Positions 8,590 to 20,592 of a DNA stretch of 64,000 bases are shown piece after piece. Origin of the DNA: Sphingomonas abaci (GTDB lineage Bacteria; Pseudomonadota; Alphaproteobacteria; Sphingomonadales; Sphingomonadaceae); NCBI RefSeq assembly GCF_014199625.1, contig NZ_JACHNY010000003.1, positions 186,001 to 250,000 on the forward strand. The letters run 5' to 3'. How positions within the stretch are numbered: the first letter of the stretch is position 1; every line of letters begins with the position of its first letter. A program made the position numbers and the translations under genes. The notes under the pieces are model-generated. The model did no database searches. It was not told where the DNA came from and worked only from the letters and a program-made list of their open reading frames with translations.

Positions 8590-9213
8590 TCAGGCGAGTG
8601 CCTGCGTGGCGCGCTGCGAAGAACGGCGGCGCATCGCCGCGCCGGTCAGGCCGAAGCCGACCAGCATCAACGCCCAAGTCGTCGGCTCGGGAACGGCGGC
8701 GACATAGGTCAGATTGTCAATCAGTACCCAATCCCCGCTTCCGAATGACAAGGTGGCGCTGCTAATTCCAGCGCCCGAGATACCGTAATAATTCATATCG
8801 TTGGTAGCGAACACCGGCGGGAAGGTGTAGGTTTGGCCACCGGCCGATATCGACCAGGCGATGTCTGATGCGCCAAGGTTGAAACCGAAAGCCGAAACCG
8901 GCGCGCTAAAGTCGAATATGATAGTGGACGTCGCGTCTCTATTGTTTCCGAGGCTCTGACCTATGGTGTTATATTGACCTGAATAGTTATTGAGCTCGGT
9001 CGTTCCGCGTATGGACACAATGTCATAGGTTCGTAGTCCCGTTGCGCCCCCGTTGCCAGTTTCGAACGTAACGACCGTGCCGCCGTTCAGTGCGGGACTG
9101 GACACCGGCGATCCCATGCCCTGAATGACGGCGGCCGACGCCCCTCGCGGTGTCATGCAGATCAAGCCAGCTGCACTTAAGATGCTGGCAAGATTATGCC
9201 GAAATGTGACCAT
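8590..9213 (-). CDS. PEP-CTERM (PEPxxWA type) secreted protein
   Basis: A 207-residue exported protein. It has an N-terminal signal peptide (basic start, hydrophobic stretch, cleavage near ASA at about residue 27). The body is rich in Gly, Ser, Thr and Asn without a recognised enzyme fold. The C-terminus carries VPEPTTWALMLVGFGLTG followed by an Arg-rich tail, the sorting signal read by an exosortase/archaeosortase-like system tied to exopolysaccharide. No exosortase gene is in the window. GC content and codon use are visibly lower than in the neighbours. Confidence 0.88.
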   Translation of the reverse strand: MVTFRHNLASILSAAGLICMTPRGASAAVIQGMGSPVSSPALNGGTVVTFETGNGGATGLRTYDIVSIRGTTELNNYSGQYNTIGQSLGNNRDATSTIIFDFSAPVSAFGFNLGASDIAWSISAGGQTYTFPPVFATNDMNYYGISGAGISSATLSFGSGDWVLIDNLTYVAAVPEPTTWALMLVGFGLTGAAMRRRSSQRATQALA

Positions 9214-9489
9214 AGCTTTTCCCCCGTTCCATTGAATTAAGTGCGCGACGACGGCGGGCTCGGTGCGGCAATATGATGAATTGCTGCAGATTTTGCCCCA
9301 AGCTATTGCCAGTTTGTCGTCGTTGCTGCGTGTTTACTGATGCGTTAACTATAATTGAGCAATACGTACGTTTACTTAGAGGTCAAAGGTTGTGGAGAAA
9401 CACTGGCAAGAGTCGAATGGCAACGTATTCCAAAACAAGACTATATGAGTGTCAATTTGGGGTTGTTACGTAGCGTTTTTACAAGTTTT
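9214..9489. other. AT-richer gene-poor stretch
   Basis: This 276-base gap is clearly AT-richer than the surrounding DNA and holds the promoter region of the PEP-CTERM gene. From a TTG at 9355 a frame reads YVYLEVKGCGETLARV and continues to about 9480 with balanced, protein-like composition before running into the antisense of the next gene. It may be the remnant of a transferred gene. I do not call it as a gene. Confidence 0.4.
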
Positions 9490-9960
9490 CTATTGCTCCG
9501 CCCCGCCATCCCCCGCCGCGACCACCATCGCCTTGCGCGAGACGCGGGTGCCGTCGCCGAAGTTGAAGGTCAGGATCATCTCGCCGCCCGGCTTCACGAT
9601 GGGATTGATCCCGAACAGCATCAGGTGGCGGCCGCCGGGCTCGAAGTCGATCTCGCCCTTCACGGGAAGCGGCAGGCTGTCGAGCGGGCGCATCGACGTC
9701 ATCCGGCCGTTTCGCATCGTCTCGTGCATCTCGGTGCGGATCGCGGTGTCGGCGGAGACGCGCAGCAGCGTCATCGGCCGGTTGGCGCCGTGCACGATCG
9801 CATAGCCCGCCGCCGGCCGCCCCGGCACCGCCGGCAGGCGGACCCAGGCCTTGTCCACCGTCACCTCGTCCGGGCCGCTGCACCCGGGCAGCATCAGGGC
9901 CGTGGCGAGCCCGAGCCGCGCCGCCGCACGTGCAACCGGATTGGCAACCATCGGTTTCAT
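9490..9960 (-). CDS. copper chaperone PCuAC-family lipoprotein
   Basis: Periplasmic Cu(I)-binding protein of the DUF461/PCuAC family, which helps metallate the CuA centre of cytochrome c oxidase. From the ATG at 9960 (156 residues, preceded by AGGAG) it has a lipoprotein signal with lipobox LPGC at C27. It also has the family features AGYAIV, the metal-binding EMHETMRNGRM stretch and, later, GRHLMLFGI (His-x-Met). The Met/His spacing fits the HxnMx21HxM scheme. Lipid anchoring is a variation seen in some members. It is divergent from dnaK. Confidence 0.85.
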   Translation of the reverse strand: MKPMVANPVARAAARLGLATALMLPGCSGPDEVTVDKAWVRLPAVPGRPAAGYAIVHGANRPMTLLRVSADTAIRTEMHETMRNGRMTSMRPLDSLPLPVKGEIDFEPGGRHLMLFGINPIVKPGGEMILTFNFGDGTRVSRKAMVVAAGDGGAEQ

Positions 9961-10023
9961 CGCTCCTGTCCCATCGCCGTGCGGCTTTCCCGCAACGGTG
10001 CCGTGTTCTACGGACCACCCCGT

Positions 10024-10051
10024 CTTGCGGCAAGCCGATGCCCCCCTATAT
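10024..10051 (+). promoter_or_regulatory. RpoH (sigma-32)-type promoter of dnaK
   Basis: CTTG at 10024-10027 and CCTATAT at 10045-10051 are separated by exactly 17 bases. This matches the alphaproteobacterial heat-shock promoter pattern CTTG-N17/18-CYTATnT. Transcription would start near 10058, leaving a leader of about 75 bases before dnaK. Confidence 0.75.
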
Positions 10052-10133
10052 CGCCGCCATCCACCGGTGATTGCGCCGCCGTAATGGGGCGTGGTCATAA
10101 TGCTTTCTGTTTGATGAGGGGCATCAACGTCAC

Positions 10134-12041
<1,908 letters not shown>

Positions 12042-12054
12042 CGAAGTGACGATC

Positions 12055-12107
12055 GCGCCCCGTCGACCCGCCGGCTTTCGCCGGAGCGGGTTGGCGGGGC
12101 GCTTTCC
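12055..12107 (+). terminator. hairpin between dnaK and dnaJ
   Basis: GCGCCCCG (12055-12062) pairs with CGGGGCGC (12095-12102). Inside it, CCCGC pairs with GCGGG and CCGGC with GCCGG around TTTC, and TTTCC follows. It is a long stable stem 14 bases after the dnaK stop. It may partly terminate or protect dnaK mRNA so that DnaK is made in excess over DnaJ. Confidence 0.6.
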
Positions 12108-12119
12108 TGTGAGGCGCGC

Positions 12120-13244
12120 ATGAGCACCCAGATCGATTATTACGAGCTGCTCGAATGCGAGCGCACCGCGGATGCGGGGACGATCAAGTCGTCCTATCGC
12201 AAGCTCGCGATGAAGTATCATCCGGACAAGAACGCCGGGTGCAAGGATTCCGAGGCCAAGTTCAAGGCCGTGTCCGAAGCCTATGACGTGCTGAAGGACC
12301 CGCAGAAGCGCGCCGCCTATGACCGGTTCGGCCACGCCGCCTTCCAGAATGGCGGTGGCGGCGGCGGTCATGCCGGGGCCGGGGACTTCAGCGGATTCTC
12401 CGACATCTTCGAGAGCGTCTTCGGCGAATTCATGGGCGGGCGCGGCGGCCGACAGCAGGCCCGGCGCGGCGCCGACCTGCGCTACGACATGGATGTGTCG
12501 CTGGAAGAGGCGTTCCACGGCAAGCAGACCGAGATCACGGTCGACGTGTCGGCCGAGTGCGACACCTGCCACGGCTCGGGCGCCAAGCCCGGCACCCATG
12601 CCGCGACCTGTCGCCAGTGCAACGGCCATGGCAAGGTGCGGGCGCAGCAAGGATTCTTCGTGGTGGAGCGGACCTGTCCGGTCTGCCAGGGTTCGGGCCA
12701 GGTGATCGCCGACCCGTGCAACGACTGTCGGGGCGAGGGGCGCGTCGACAAGACCAAGACGCTGCAGGTCAATATCCCGCCCGGTGTCGACGAGGGCACG
12801 CGCATCCGCCTGACGGGCGAAGGCGAGGCAGGGCCGCGCGGTGCGCCGGCCGGCGACCTTTACATCTTCCTCCACGTCAAGCGCCATGCGATCTTCGAGC
12901 GGGAGGGCACGACGCTGTTCGCGCGCGCGCCGATCAGCTTCACCACGGCGGCGCTGGGCGGATCGCTGTCCATCCCCGGCCTGGACGGCCGCACGCACGA
13001 GATCAAGATCCCGGCCGGCATCCAGTCCGGCAAGCAGTTGCGCCAGCGCGGCGCGGGCATGCCGGTGCTGCAGGGCCGCGGGCAGGGCGATCTGGTGGTG
13101 CAGATCGATGTCGAGACGCCGACCAAGCTGTCGACCCGCCAGCGTGAATTGCTCGAACTGTTCCGCGAGACGGAGACGGGCGACGAATGCCCGGCGAGCC
13201 ACGGCTTCTTCGCCAAGTTGAAGGGCGTGTTCGCGGGCGAGTGA
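12120..13244 (+). CDS. dnaJ: molecular chaperone DnaJ (Hsp40)
   Basis: Type A J-protein of 374 residues that delivers substrates to DnaK and stimulates its ATPase. It has an N-terminal J domain with HPD at residues 34-36, a Gly/Phe-rich linker (about 77-110), then a zinc domain with four CxxCxGxG motifs ([32 protein letters not shown]). The C-terminal beta-sandwich substrate domains follow ([27 protein letters not shown]). The length is normal. Confidence 0.98.
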   Translation: MSTQIDYYELLECERTADAGTIKSSYRKLAMKYHPDKNAGCKDSEAKFKAVSEAYDVLKDPQKRAAYDRFGHAAFQNGGGGGGHAGAGDFSGFSDIFESVFGEFMGGRGGRQQARRGADLRYDMDVSLEEAFHGKQTEITVDVSAECDTCHGSGAKPGTHAATCRQCNGHGKVRAQQGFFVVERTCPVCQGSGQVIADPCNDCRGEGRVDKTKTLQVNIPPGVDEGTRIRLTGEGEAGPRGAPAGDLYIFLHVKRHAIFEREGTTLFARAPISFTTAALGGSLSIPGLDGRTHEIKIPAGIQSGKQLRQRGAGMPVLQGRGQGDLVVQIDVETPTKLSTRQRELLELFRETETGDECPASHGFFAKLKGVFAGE

Positions 13245-13277
13245 CGACCGGCCCGGGGGCGGGCGGAAGGGGGAAGC

Positions 13278-13652
13278 GTGGCGGCGATCGTGGTGGCGCT
13301 TCTCGGCTTTTGGGCGGTGATGCGCCTCGCGCCCGCCACGCCTGCCGCCCGGGTGATCCACGACGCGCTGGTCGTCCGCCCCGCCCGGCGACTGGATCGG
13401 ATCGGGCGCGGGCATGTGACGCTGCTCGTCCTGGCGGCGATGCTGATCCCGGCCACGGCGTGGCTGGCGGGACGCGACAGCGTGCCGCTCGCCGGCATGG
13501 CGCTGCCGGAACTGGCGAGTTGGGCGGCGACCTTCGAGGTCACGACGCTGATCGACCTGGCGGTGGCGGGCATGGCGACGGGAGCGAGCCTGCGCTTCGG
13601 ATGGGCGGTCCGGATGGGACGTCGCTGGCGTCGGAGCGGCGGTGCCGGCTAG
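13278..13652 (+). CDS. small hypothetical membrane protein
   Basis: A 124-residue protein with a GTG start preceded by GGAAGGGGGAAG. It has three hydrophobic stretches (about residues 1-20, 45-65 and 75-105) separated by Arg-rich loops and ends in a basic tail, so it is probably an inner-membrane protein. I recognise no family. It follows dnaJ by 33 bases and may be in the same transcript. Confidence 0.6.
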   Translation: MAAIVVALLGFWAVMRLAPATPAARVIHDALVVRPARRLDRIGRGHVTLLVLAAMLIPATAWLAGRDSVPLAGMALPELASWAATFEVTTLIDLAVAGMATGASLRFGWAVRMGRRWRRSGGAG

Positions 13653-13960
13653 GTCGGCGTACTGGCCGCCAAGCCGCGCGATACGGGTCGTCGTCCGTCG
13701 TGAGGCCGGCCCGTGCTGGTTGCCCGGCGAAGGCCGGGGCCTTGTCGGCAAGGCCCGGGTGACGAAACGCCGCCCCTTTGCCTCCCTGTCCCCCGGCCTT
13801 CGGCGGGAAGCATGACATCGCGCGGAGACGCCCCGCGGAGAGTGGGCGGCGGCACGGCACAGGCCTCCGCTTGGCATTGCGCGCGATCACTCGTCCCGGC
13901 GCGCCTGGCGCGTGAAACCAATCGCTTCCCGCCGCCACCGCCACCCCCTACAGCCAGGCC
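13653..13960. other. 308-base gap with REP-like palindrome
   Basis: No credible coding frame. The gap holds the inverted repeat at 13723-13807. The last ~60 bases before the DMT transporter are pyrimidine-rich (CCGCCGCCACCGCCACCCCC) and contain no convincing ribosome site. Confidence 0.5.
13723..13807. repeat. REP-like inverted repeat
   Basis: The left arm CCCGGCGAAGGCCGGGG (13723-13739) and the right arm CCCCCGGCCTTCGGCGGG (13790-13807) are complementary with one mismatch, around a 50-base spacer. It is a member of the GAAGGCC palindrome family dispersed through this window. Confidence 0.65.
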
Positions 13961-14887
13961 ATGAGCCACGCCGTCTCCGGTCCAGCCCCCGCTTCCGCCC
14001 CGGCTCCAGCCTTCGTCTTCGCCGTGGCGGCGATTGGCATCGGGGTGTTCTCGGTGATGGACGCGGCCATGAAGTTGCTGGTCATCGCGATCGGCGTCTA
14101 CAACACGATGCTGTGGCGGTCGTTCGGCAATGTCGCGATCGGCCTCGGCCTGTGGAGCCTGGGCGATCGGCGCTGGCCGAGCCGCACCGCGTGGCGGCTG
14201 CACGGCGCGCGCGGCGCCGTCACGACCGCGATGGCGCTGCTGTTCTTCTGGGGGATCGCGCGGGTGCCGCTGACGCTGGCGGTTTCGATCGGCTATACCG
14301 CGCCGGTCATGGCGCTGTTGCTCGCCGCGCTGGTGCTGAAGGAGCGGATCGACTGGCGCGCGCCGGTCGCCAGCCTGGCGGCGCTTGCCGGGGTCGGCGT
14401 GATCCTGGCCGGGCAGGCGCGGGGCGACGCGCCGCCCGACGTCTGGTGGGGCGCGGCGGCGATCTTCGCCTCGGCGATCCTCTATGCGGTCAACCTGATC
14501 CTGGCGCGGTTGCAGGCGCTGGCGGCGGGACCGGTCGAGGTCGCGCTGGTCCAGTCGCTGGTGGTGCTGGTGATATTGGGGTGCGCCGCGCCCTGGTTGG
14601 CGGTGCCGCCGCCGGCTTCGCTGTGGCCGCTGATCGCGCTGGCGGCCGGGCTGGGGTCGATCTCGATGCTGCTGCTCGCCTGGGCCTATGCGCGCGGATC
14701 GGCCAGCTATCTGGCGAGCAGCGAATATACGTCCTTCGTCTGGGCGGCGGCGCTCGGCTGGACGGTGTTCGGCGAGCCGGTGTCGGGCTGGACGCTGGCC
14801 GGAGCGGGGGTGATCGTCGCCGCCTGCCTGTTTGCGGCGCGGCGGCGTGACGTGGTGGCCACCGCGACGCTCCAGAGCCAGACCTGA
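13961..14887 (+). CDS. EamA/DMT-superfamily transporter
   Basis: Inner-membrane protein of 308 residues with about ten transmembrane helices in two EamA repeats. Repeat one has the conserved region ALLFFWGIARVPLTLAVSIGYTAP followed by ALVLKERIDWRAPVAS. Repeat two has YARGSASYLASSEYTSFVWAAALGW followed by FGEPVSGWTLAGAGVIV. Members export metabolites, amino acids or drugs; the substrate cannot be inferred. It is convergent with ppa. Confidence 0.87.
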   Translation: MSHAVSGPAPASAPAPAFVFAVAAIGIGVFSVMDAAMKLLVIAIGVYNTMLWRSFGNVAIGLGLWSLGDRRWPSRTAWRLHGARGAVTTAMALLFFWGIARVPLTLAVSIGYTAPVMALLLAALVLKERIDWRAPVASLAALAGVGVILAGQARGDAPPDVWWGAAAIFASAILYAVNLILARLQALAAGPVEVALVQSLVVLVILGCAAPWLAVPPPASLWPLIALAAGLGSISMLLLAWAYARGSASYLASSEYTSFVWAAALGWTVFGEPVSGWTLAGAGVIVAACLFAARRRDVVATATLQSQT

Positions 14888-14889
14888 CG

Positions 14890-14927
14890 CCATCCGCCCC
14901 CGACGCGTCCGGCCGGGGAGCGGATGG
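14890..14927. terminator. bidirectional hairpin between the DMT gene and ppa
   Basis: CCATCCGC (14890-14897) pairs with GCGGATGG (14920-14927), and an adjoining CCCC pairs with GGGG across a one-base bulge. It lies in the 47-base gap between convergent stops. There is no strong T-run. Confidence 0.5.
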
Positions 14928-14934
14928 AACCGAT

Positions 14935-15513
14935 TTATTCGCGACCCGGCACGTCGTGGTCGTGCGGCTCCTCGCCGGCGGCCTTGGCCTCGTCGTACCG
15001 CTCGATCGCCTCGCGGACGATACGGCGAGCTTCTTCGGCATCGCCCCAGGTGCCGATCCGCACCCACTTCTTCTTCTCCAGGTCCTTATAGTGGGTGAAG
15101 AAGTGCTCGATCTGCTGGAAGACGATCTCCGGCACGTCGTCGCGGCCGCCCACGTTCGAGTAATAGGGGAAGACCTGGTCGACCGGCACGCAGACCAGCT
15201 TCTCGTCGCCGCCGGCCTCGTCTTCCAGGTTGAGCACCGCGATCGGCCGGGCGCGGACGACGCAGCCCGGCACGAAGGGCGAGCGGGCGATGACCAGCGC
15301 GTCGAGCGGATCGCCATCCGGCGACAGCGTGTGCGGTACGAAGCCGTAATTGGCCGGGTAGCGCATCGGCGTGTGCAGGATGCGATCGACGAACAGCGCG
15401 CCCGAGGCCTTGTCGAACTCGTACTTCACCGGTTCGCCACCGGTCGGCACCTCGATGATGACGTTCAGGTCGTCGGGCGGGCTCTTGCCCACCGGGATCA
15501 GATCGATACGCAT
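14935..15513 (-). CDS. ppa: inorganic pyrophosphatase (family I)
   Basis: Mg-dependent cytoplasmic PPase that pulls biosynthetic reactions forward by hydrolysing PPi. The 192-residue protein has the family I features: IIEVPTGGEPVKYEFDK, RYPANYGFVPHTLSPDGDPLDALV (containing the DxDPxD-type metal site) and the later PVDQVFPYYSNV segment. The C-terminus is about 14 residues longer than in E. coli, with an acidic and His-rich end. Confidence 0.96.
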   Translation of the reverse strand: MRIDLIPVGKSPPDDLNVIIEVPTGGEPVKYEFDKASGALFVDRILHTPMRYPANYGFVPHTLSPDGDPLDALVIARSPFVPGCVVRARPIAVLNLEDEAGGDEKLVCVPVDQVFPYYSNVGGRDDVPEIVFQQIEHFFTHYKDLEKKKWVRIGTWGDAEEARRIVREAIERYDEAKAAGEEPHDHDVPGRE

Positions 15514-15545
15514 GATTTTTCCCTGTGAAATCGGTCGTTAGAGGA

Positions 15546-17456
15546 TCAGCGCGGCGTCAACAGGCGGTCGAGACCCGTCTCTCCGGTGCCGATCTTCTCG
15601 AGTCGCGGGTAGCGCGGGCCGCCATGATAGTCGATGGCGAGATCGCGGTAGCGCTCGCCATTCTTCACCAGAAGATGGATCGGTTCCTTCGAGGTCTTGG
15701 CCTCGACGATCGCTGCCTTGAGCGCGTCGCCGCTATAGGCGCGGCCGTTCACCGCCTCGATGCTGGTGCCGACATCGATCGCCGCCTTGAATGCGGGCGA
15801 GCCCCAGATGGTCGAGGTGACATTGCCATCCTTGCCGACAACCAAGCCGAGCGAATAGCTGGTATCGGTGCCGCGCAGCTTCTCGACCTTGCTGAAATAG
15901 CCAGTCGGCTCGGGCGTGAAGACCAGCTTGTAGCCGTTCATTGCAAAGCCGTTGATCGGCGCCGGCTGGCCCGTCTCGGTCAGGCGCTTCTGAAGAAAGC
16001 CTGCCCAGTCATAGGGTTGAATGCGGTTGAGCGTCTGGGCGACGTCATCGAATGTATAGGTTACCTCGCCCCAGTCGCCGTCGCGGATGCCGAAAAAGGC
16101 CTTGGCGAAATCGTCGATCGACTTGGTGCCGCCCGATTGCCGGCGGAGCATCGCGTCGACCTCCATCCAGACCATCAGGCCCTCGTTGTAATAATCCTCC
16201 GATCGCTGCCAGCTCGTCCAGCCCTTGGGCCGGCGCGAGGAGATGATCGGGTCGTTGGTGGTGTCGATCAGCGGCCGCCACTCGCGCCCACGGCTGTTGT
16301 CATAGCTGGCCAGGATCGACGCATAGGCGTCCAGCGTGTCCTGTTTCGAGACAATGCCCGAGCGCGCCTGCAGCACATAGCCCCAGAACTGCGTCTGCCC
16401 CTCATAGACCCAGAGCAGCGAGTCGCGCATCGGCATCCGGAAGTCGGGCGTCCACAAGTCCGCGCCGCGTCGGAACTTGCCGTCCCAGCTATGGGTGAAC
16501 TCGTGCGGCAGCAGGTTGCGCGTCGCGGTGCTGTTCTCCCAGTCGATGAAATAGCCGGGGCGCACGCCGTTCTCGGACGAGCGGTGATGCTCCAGCCCGA
16601 TGCCGCCGAGCTGGTCGGTGATCGACAGGAGGAAGGTGTACTTGTCGTAATGCTGCGCGCCGAAGGTCTTGGCGGCCTGTTCGACCAGCCGCTTGTGCGC
16701 GTCGATCTGCGCCGGGGTGGCGTTCAGCTCCTTGGGATCATCGGCGAAGACGCTGAGATCGACCCGCGGCGACAGCGGGAAGACCTTGCCATATTTGCCC
16801 GCCAGCAGTGGCGAGTCGACCAGCACCTCGTAATTCGTGGTGTCGTAGCTGTAGGTCGAGCCCGTCGCCTTGGCCGGCACCGCGCCGGACGCGGTCCAGC
16901 CGGCCGGGAATTTGACGGTCATCTGGATCGGGATCTGGCGGGTGAAATAGCCGGCCGGGTAGAGGCTGACCGAATTGGGCTGGAGCGAGATCATCGTCGG
17001 CGTGGCGACGATGCGGCCCTGGTCGCCCTTGGTCGCAGACAGGAACTGGAAATCCACGTCCAGCGTCTTGGCGCCCTGCGGCACGTCGACGTGGAAGGCG
17101 TATACGTCGACCGGGTCGCGCGTCCAGGGCAGCACCCGGCCATTGGCCCGGACGACCAGGCTGGCGACCTTCTCGATCTCGCCGCGCGGCGCGTGGTTGC
17201 CGGGCAGCCATTTCGGATAGAGCAGCGCCACGTCGCCGGTCTTGGATACCGGGATCGTCTCATGGACCGTGAAGATGCCGCGCTCGGTATCGGTGGCGTC
17301 GACGTTCAGCGTGATCGTGCCGGGATAGGGCACGTCCTGCGCTGCCGGGATGGTGTCGACGATCGGCACCGGCTGCGGCGCGGAGTTGCCGGCGGGAACC
17401 TGGGCGAGGGCGGAGGTGGAGAGGAACAACGACGCGACGACGGCTTTGCGGATCAT
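15546..17456 (-). CDS. M61 family (glycyl aminopeptidase-type) metallopeptidase
   Basis: Exported zinc peptidase of about 636 residues. From the ATG at 17456 (MIRKAVVASLFLSTSALA) it has a clean signal peptide; an ATG at 17471 is the alternative. An N-terminal all-beta domain is followed by the catalytic domain with HEFTH near residues 317-321 (NLLPHEFTHSWDGKF). A C-terminal PDZ-like domain follows (about 510-610, ending in PIHLLVKNGERYRDL). M61 enzymes remove N-terminal Gly or Ala. It probably acts in the periplasm. Confidence 0.9.
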   Translation of the reverse strand: MIRKAVVASLFLSTSALAQVPAGNSAPQPVPIVDTIPAAQDVPYPGTITLNVDATDTERGIFTVHETIPVSKTGDVALLYPKWLPGNHAPRGEIEKVASLVVRANGRVLPWTRDPVDVYAFHVDVPQGAKTLDVDFQFLSATKGDQGRIVATPTMISLQPNSVSLYPAGYFTRQIPIQMTVKFPAGWTASGAVPAKATGSTYSYDTTNYEVLVDSPLLAGKYGKVFPLSPRVDLSVFADDPKELNATPAQIDAHKRLVEQAAKTFGAQHYDKYTFLLSITDQLGGIGLEHHRSSENGVRPGYFIDWENSTATRNLLPHEFTHSWDGKFRRGADLWTPDFRMPMRDSLLWVYEGQTQFWGYVLQARSGIVSKQDTLDAYASILASYDNSRGREWRPLIDTTNDPIISSRRPKGWTSWQRSEDYYNEGLMVWMEVDAMLRRQSGGTKSIDDFAKAFFGIRDGDWGEVTYTFDDVAQTLNRIQPYDWAGFLQKRLTETGQPAPINGFAMNGYKLVFTPEPTGYFSKVEKLRGTDTSYSLGLVVGKDGNVTSTIWGSPAFKAAIDVGTSIEAVNGRAYSGDALKAAIVEAKTSKEPIHLLVKNGERYRDLAIDYHGGPRYPRLEKIGTGETGLDRLLTPR

Positions 17457-17533
17457 GGACGGTCCCGACATGGAGAATGGCCAAGGTCTAGCGGCCGAAA
17501 AGGTCAGTCGTCCACCCCTGTCATGGGGGCGCC

Positions 17534-18184
17534 TCAGCCACCGCCCAGCACATTGATCGAGAAGGCGATAATGCCGAGATTGAACACGAAGGCGGCCAGG
17601 CAGTGGCCCAGCACCACGCGCCGGATGCGCCGCGAGCCTATGGCCACGTCCGAGGTCTGGAAGGTCATGCCGAGCGTGCAGGCGAAATAGAGGAAGTCCC
17701 AATAGTCGGGCGTCTTCGTGTCCGGGAAGCTCAGGCCCCCGGCATCGCCTTCGCCGCCCTCCGCCTCGATATAGAAAAGATGCGCATAATGGAGCGCATA
17801 GACGGTGTTGGAGAAGAGCCAGCACAGGGTGAGCGTCGTGATCACCAGGAGGATGGCGAAGGCGTCGTTCTTGCCCTTCAGCTCGCCCGCCACCGCCGCC
17901 AGGATGACCAGCATCGTGACGCCGGTCAGGCCCAGCAGCACCGCGCGATTGGCGTCGTTCTCGCGCGTGGCGGCGCGCATCCGCTCCGCCTGGCCATCGT
18001 CGAGGAGGGTGGCGACCGAGACGAGGAAGACGAAGGCGGCCAGGTCGAACGCGCCCATCACCGCGCGACCCAATTCCAGCCGCGACCAGCCCAGCGCGAA
18101 GGCGCCGGCGAACACCAGCACGAACAGGACGAAGCGTGGCGGCGCCACGCGTTGTCCCAGGCCCCACCATCTGCGTTGCGTCAT
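17534..18184 (-). CDS. DUF1345 membrane protein
   Basis: A 216-residue inner-membrane protein. From ATG 18184 ([11 protein letters not shown]) it has about five hydrophobic helices and the family features [13 protein letters not shown] and [26 protein letters not shown], which define DUF1345. The function is unknown. The gene is head-to-head with hisS, with 52 bases between starts. Confidence 0.8.
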   Translation of the reverse strand: MTQRRWWGLGQRVAPPRFVLFVLVFAGAFALGWSRLELGRAVMGAFDLAAFVFLVSVATLLDDGQAERMRAATRENDANRAVLLGLTGVTMLVILAAVAGELKGKNDAFAILLVITTLTLCWLFSNTVYALHYAHLFYIEAEGGEGDAGGLSFPDTKTPDYWDFLYFACTLGMTFQTSDVAIGSRRIRRVVLGHCLAAFVFNLGIIAFSINVLGGG

Positions 18185-18236
18185 CGCGCGCGGTGCTAGC
18201 GCGAAGCCGCTCGCTCGACTAGATAGCCGCGCTCTT

Positions 18237-19478
18237 ATGGCCCGTATCCAGACCCCCCATCGCGTCCGCGGCACGCAGGACATCTTCGGCGACGATCAGC
18301 GCCGCTTCGCCCAGGTGCTCGGCACCTTCGACCGGGTGAAGGCGCTCTATGGCTTCCAGCGCGTCGACATTCCGATCTTCGAGGCGACCGAGGTCTTCTC
18401 GCGTTCGATCGGCGAGACCACCGACGTGGTGTCGAAGGAGATGTACACCTTTCCCGATCGTGGTGGCGACCTCTTGACGCTGCGGCCGGAATTCACGGCC
18501 GGCCTCGCCCGCGCCTTCCTGACCGAGGGGTGGCAGCAACATGCGCCGCTGAAGCTCGCCACCTCGGGCCCGGTGTTCCGCTACGAACGGCCGCAGAAGG
18601 GGCGCTACCGCCAGTTCCACCAGATCGATGCCGAGGTGATCGGCGCGGCCGAGCCGATGGCCGATGTCGAGTTGCTGGTGATGGCCGACCAGCTCCTGCG
18701 CGACCTGGGCATCGAGGGCGTGACGCTCCAGCTCAACACGCTGGGCGATGCCGCGACGCGCGACGCCTGGCGCGCGGCGCTGGTCGCGCATTTCGAACAG
18801 CACCGCGCCGACCTGTCCGAGGACAGCCTGACCCGGCTGGAGAAGAACCCGCTTCGTATCCTCGACAGCAAGGACCCACGCGATCGGCCGGCGGCGGACA
18901 GCGCGCCCGATATCGACGCCTATCTGACCGAGGAGGCGCGCGCCTTCTTCGACGCGGTGACGGCGGGGCTGGACGCGGCGGGGGTCGCCTGGACACGCAA
19001 TCCCCGGCTGGTGCGCGGGCTGGACTACTACCGGCACACCGCCTTCGAGTTCGTCACCGATCGGCTGGGCGCGCAGGGAACGGTGCTGGCCGGCGGCCGC
19101 TATGACGGGCTGATTGGCTCGCTCGGCGGTCCCGAGACGCCGGGCGTGGGCTGGGCGGCGGGCGTCGAGCGGCTGGCGATGCTGCTGGCGGAGCCGGCCC
19201 GGCCGGCGATCGACGCGGTGATCGTGCCGATGGGCGCGGCGGCGGAAGCATGCGGGATCGGCCTGCTCGCCGCGCTGCGCCGCGCGGGGCTGGCCGTCGA
19301 CATGGCCTATAAGGGCAAGATGAAGCAGCGCCTGGCCAAGGCCGATGCGCAAGGCGCGCGCGCCGCCATCATCATCGGCGACGACGAGATCGCGGCCGGG
19401 GCGGCGGCGGTCAAGTCGCTGGCGGACGGCACGCAACGCGCCGTCGCCTTCGACGCGCTGGCCGAGGCGCTGCGGTGA
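18237..19478 (+). CDS. hisS: histidyl-tRNA synthetase
   Basis: Class II aminoacyl-tRNA synthetase charging tRNA-His, 413 residues. It starts [20 protein letters not shown], the usual first motif. Motif 2 appears as [21 protein letters not shown]. The histidine-binding signature is [13 protein letters not shown], and motif 3 is [15 protein letters not shown]. The C-terminal anticodon-binding domain contains [18 protein letters not shown]. It is the first gene of an apparent hisS-prfA-prmC operon. Confidence 0.97.
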   Translation: MARIQTPHRVRGTQDIFGDDQRRFAQVLGTFDRVKALYGFQRVDIPIFEATEVFSRSIGETTDVVSKEMYTFPDRGGDLLTLRPEFTAGLARAFLTEGWQQHAPLKLATSGPVFRYERPQKGRYRQFHQIDAEVIGAAEPMADVELLVMADQLLRDLGIEGVTLQLNTLGDAATRDAWRAALVAHFEQHRADLSEDSLTRLEKNPLRILDSKDPRDRPAADSAPDIDAYLTEEARAFFDAVTAGLDAAGVAWTRNPRLVRGLDYYRHTAFEFVTDRLGAQGTVLAGGRYDGLIGSLGGPETPGVGWAAGVERLAMLLAEPARPAIDAVIVPMGAAAEACGIGLLAALRRAGLAVDMAYKGKMKQRLAKADAQGARAAIIIGDDEIAAGAAAVKSLADGTQRAVAFDALAEALR

Positions 19479-19512
19479 GCCATCGGCGCCGTTCGGGCGT
19501 TGGGGGCGGGGC

Positions 19513-20584
<1,072 letters not shown>

Positions 20585-20592
<8 letters not shown>

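Noticed and set aside
9273..9473. A 66-codon plus-strand ORF in the AT-richer gap
   Set aside because: It is Cys/Arg-heavy and lacks a ribosome site. The alternative frame from 9355 looks more natural, and neither can be called as a gene.
14832..15528. Plus-strand frames opposite ppa
   Set aside because: They are antisense to a certain pyrophosphatase gene and lack recognisable domains.
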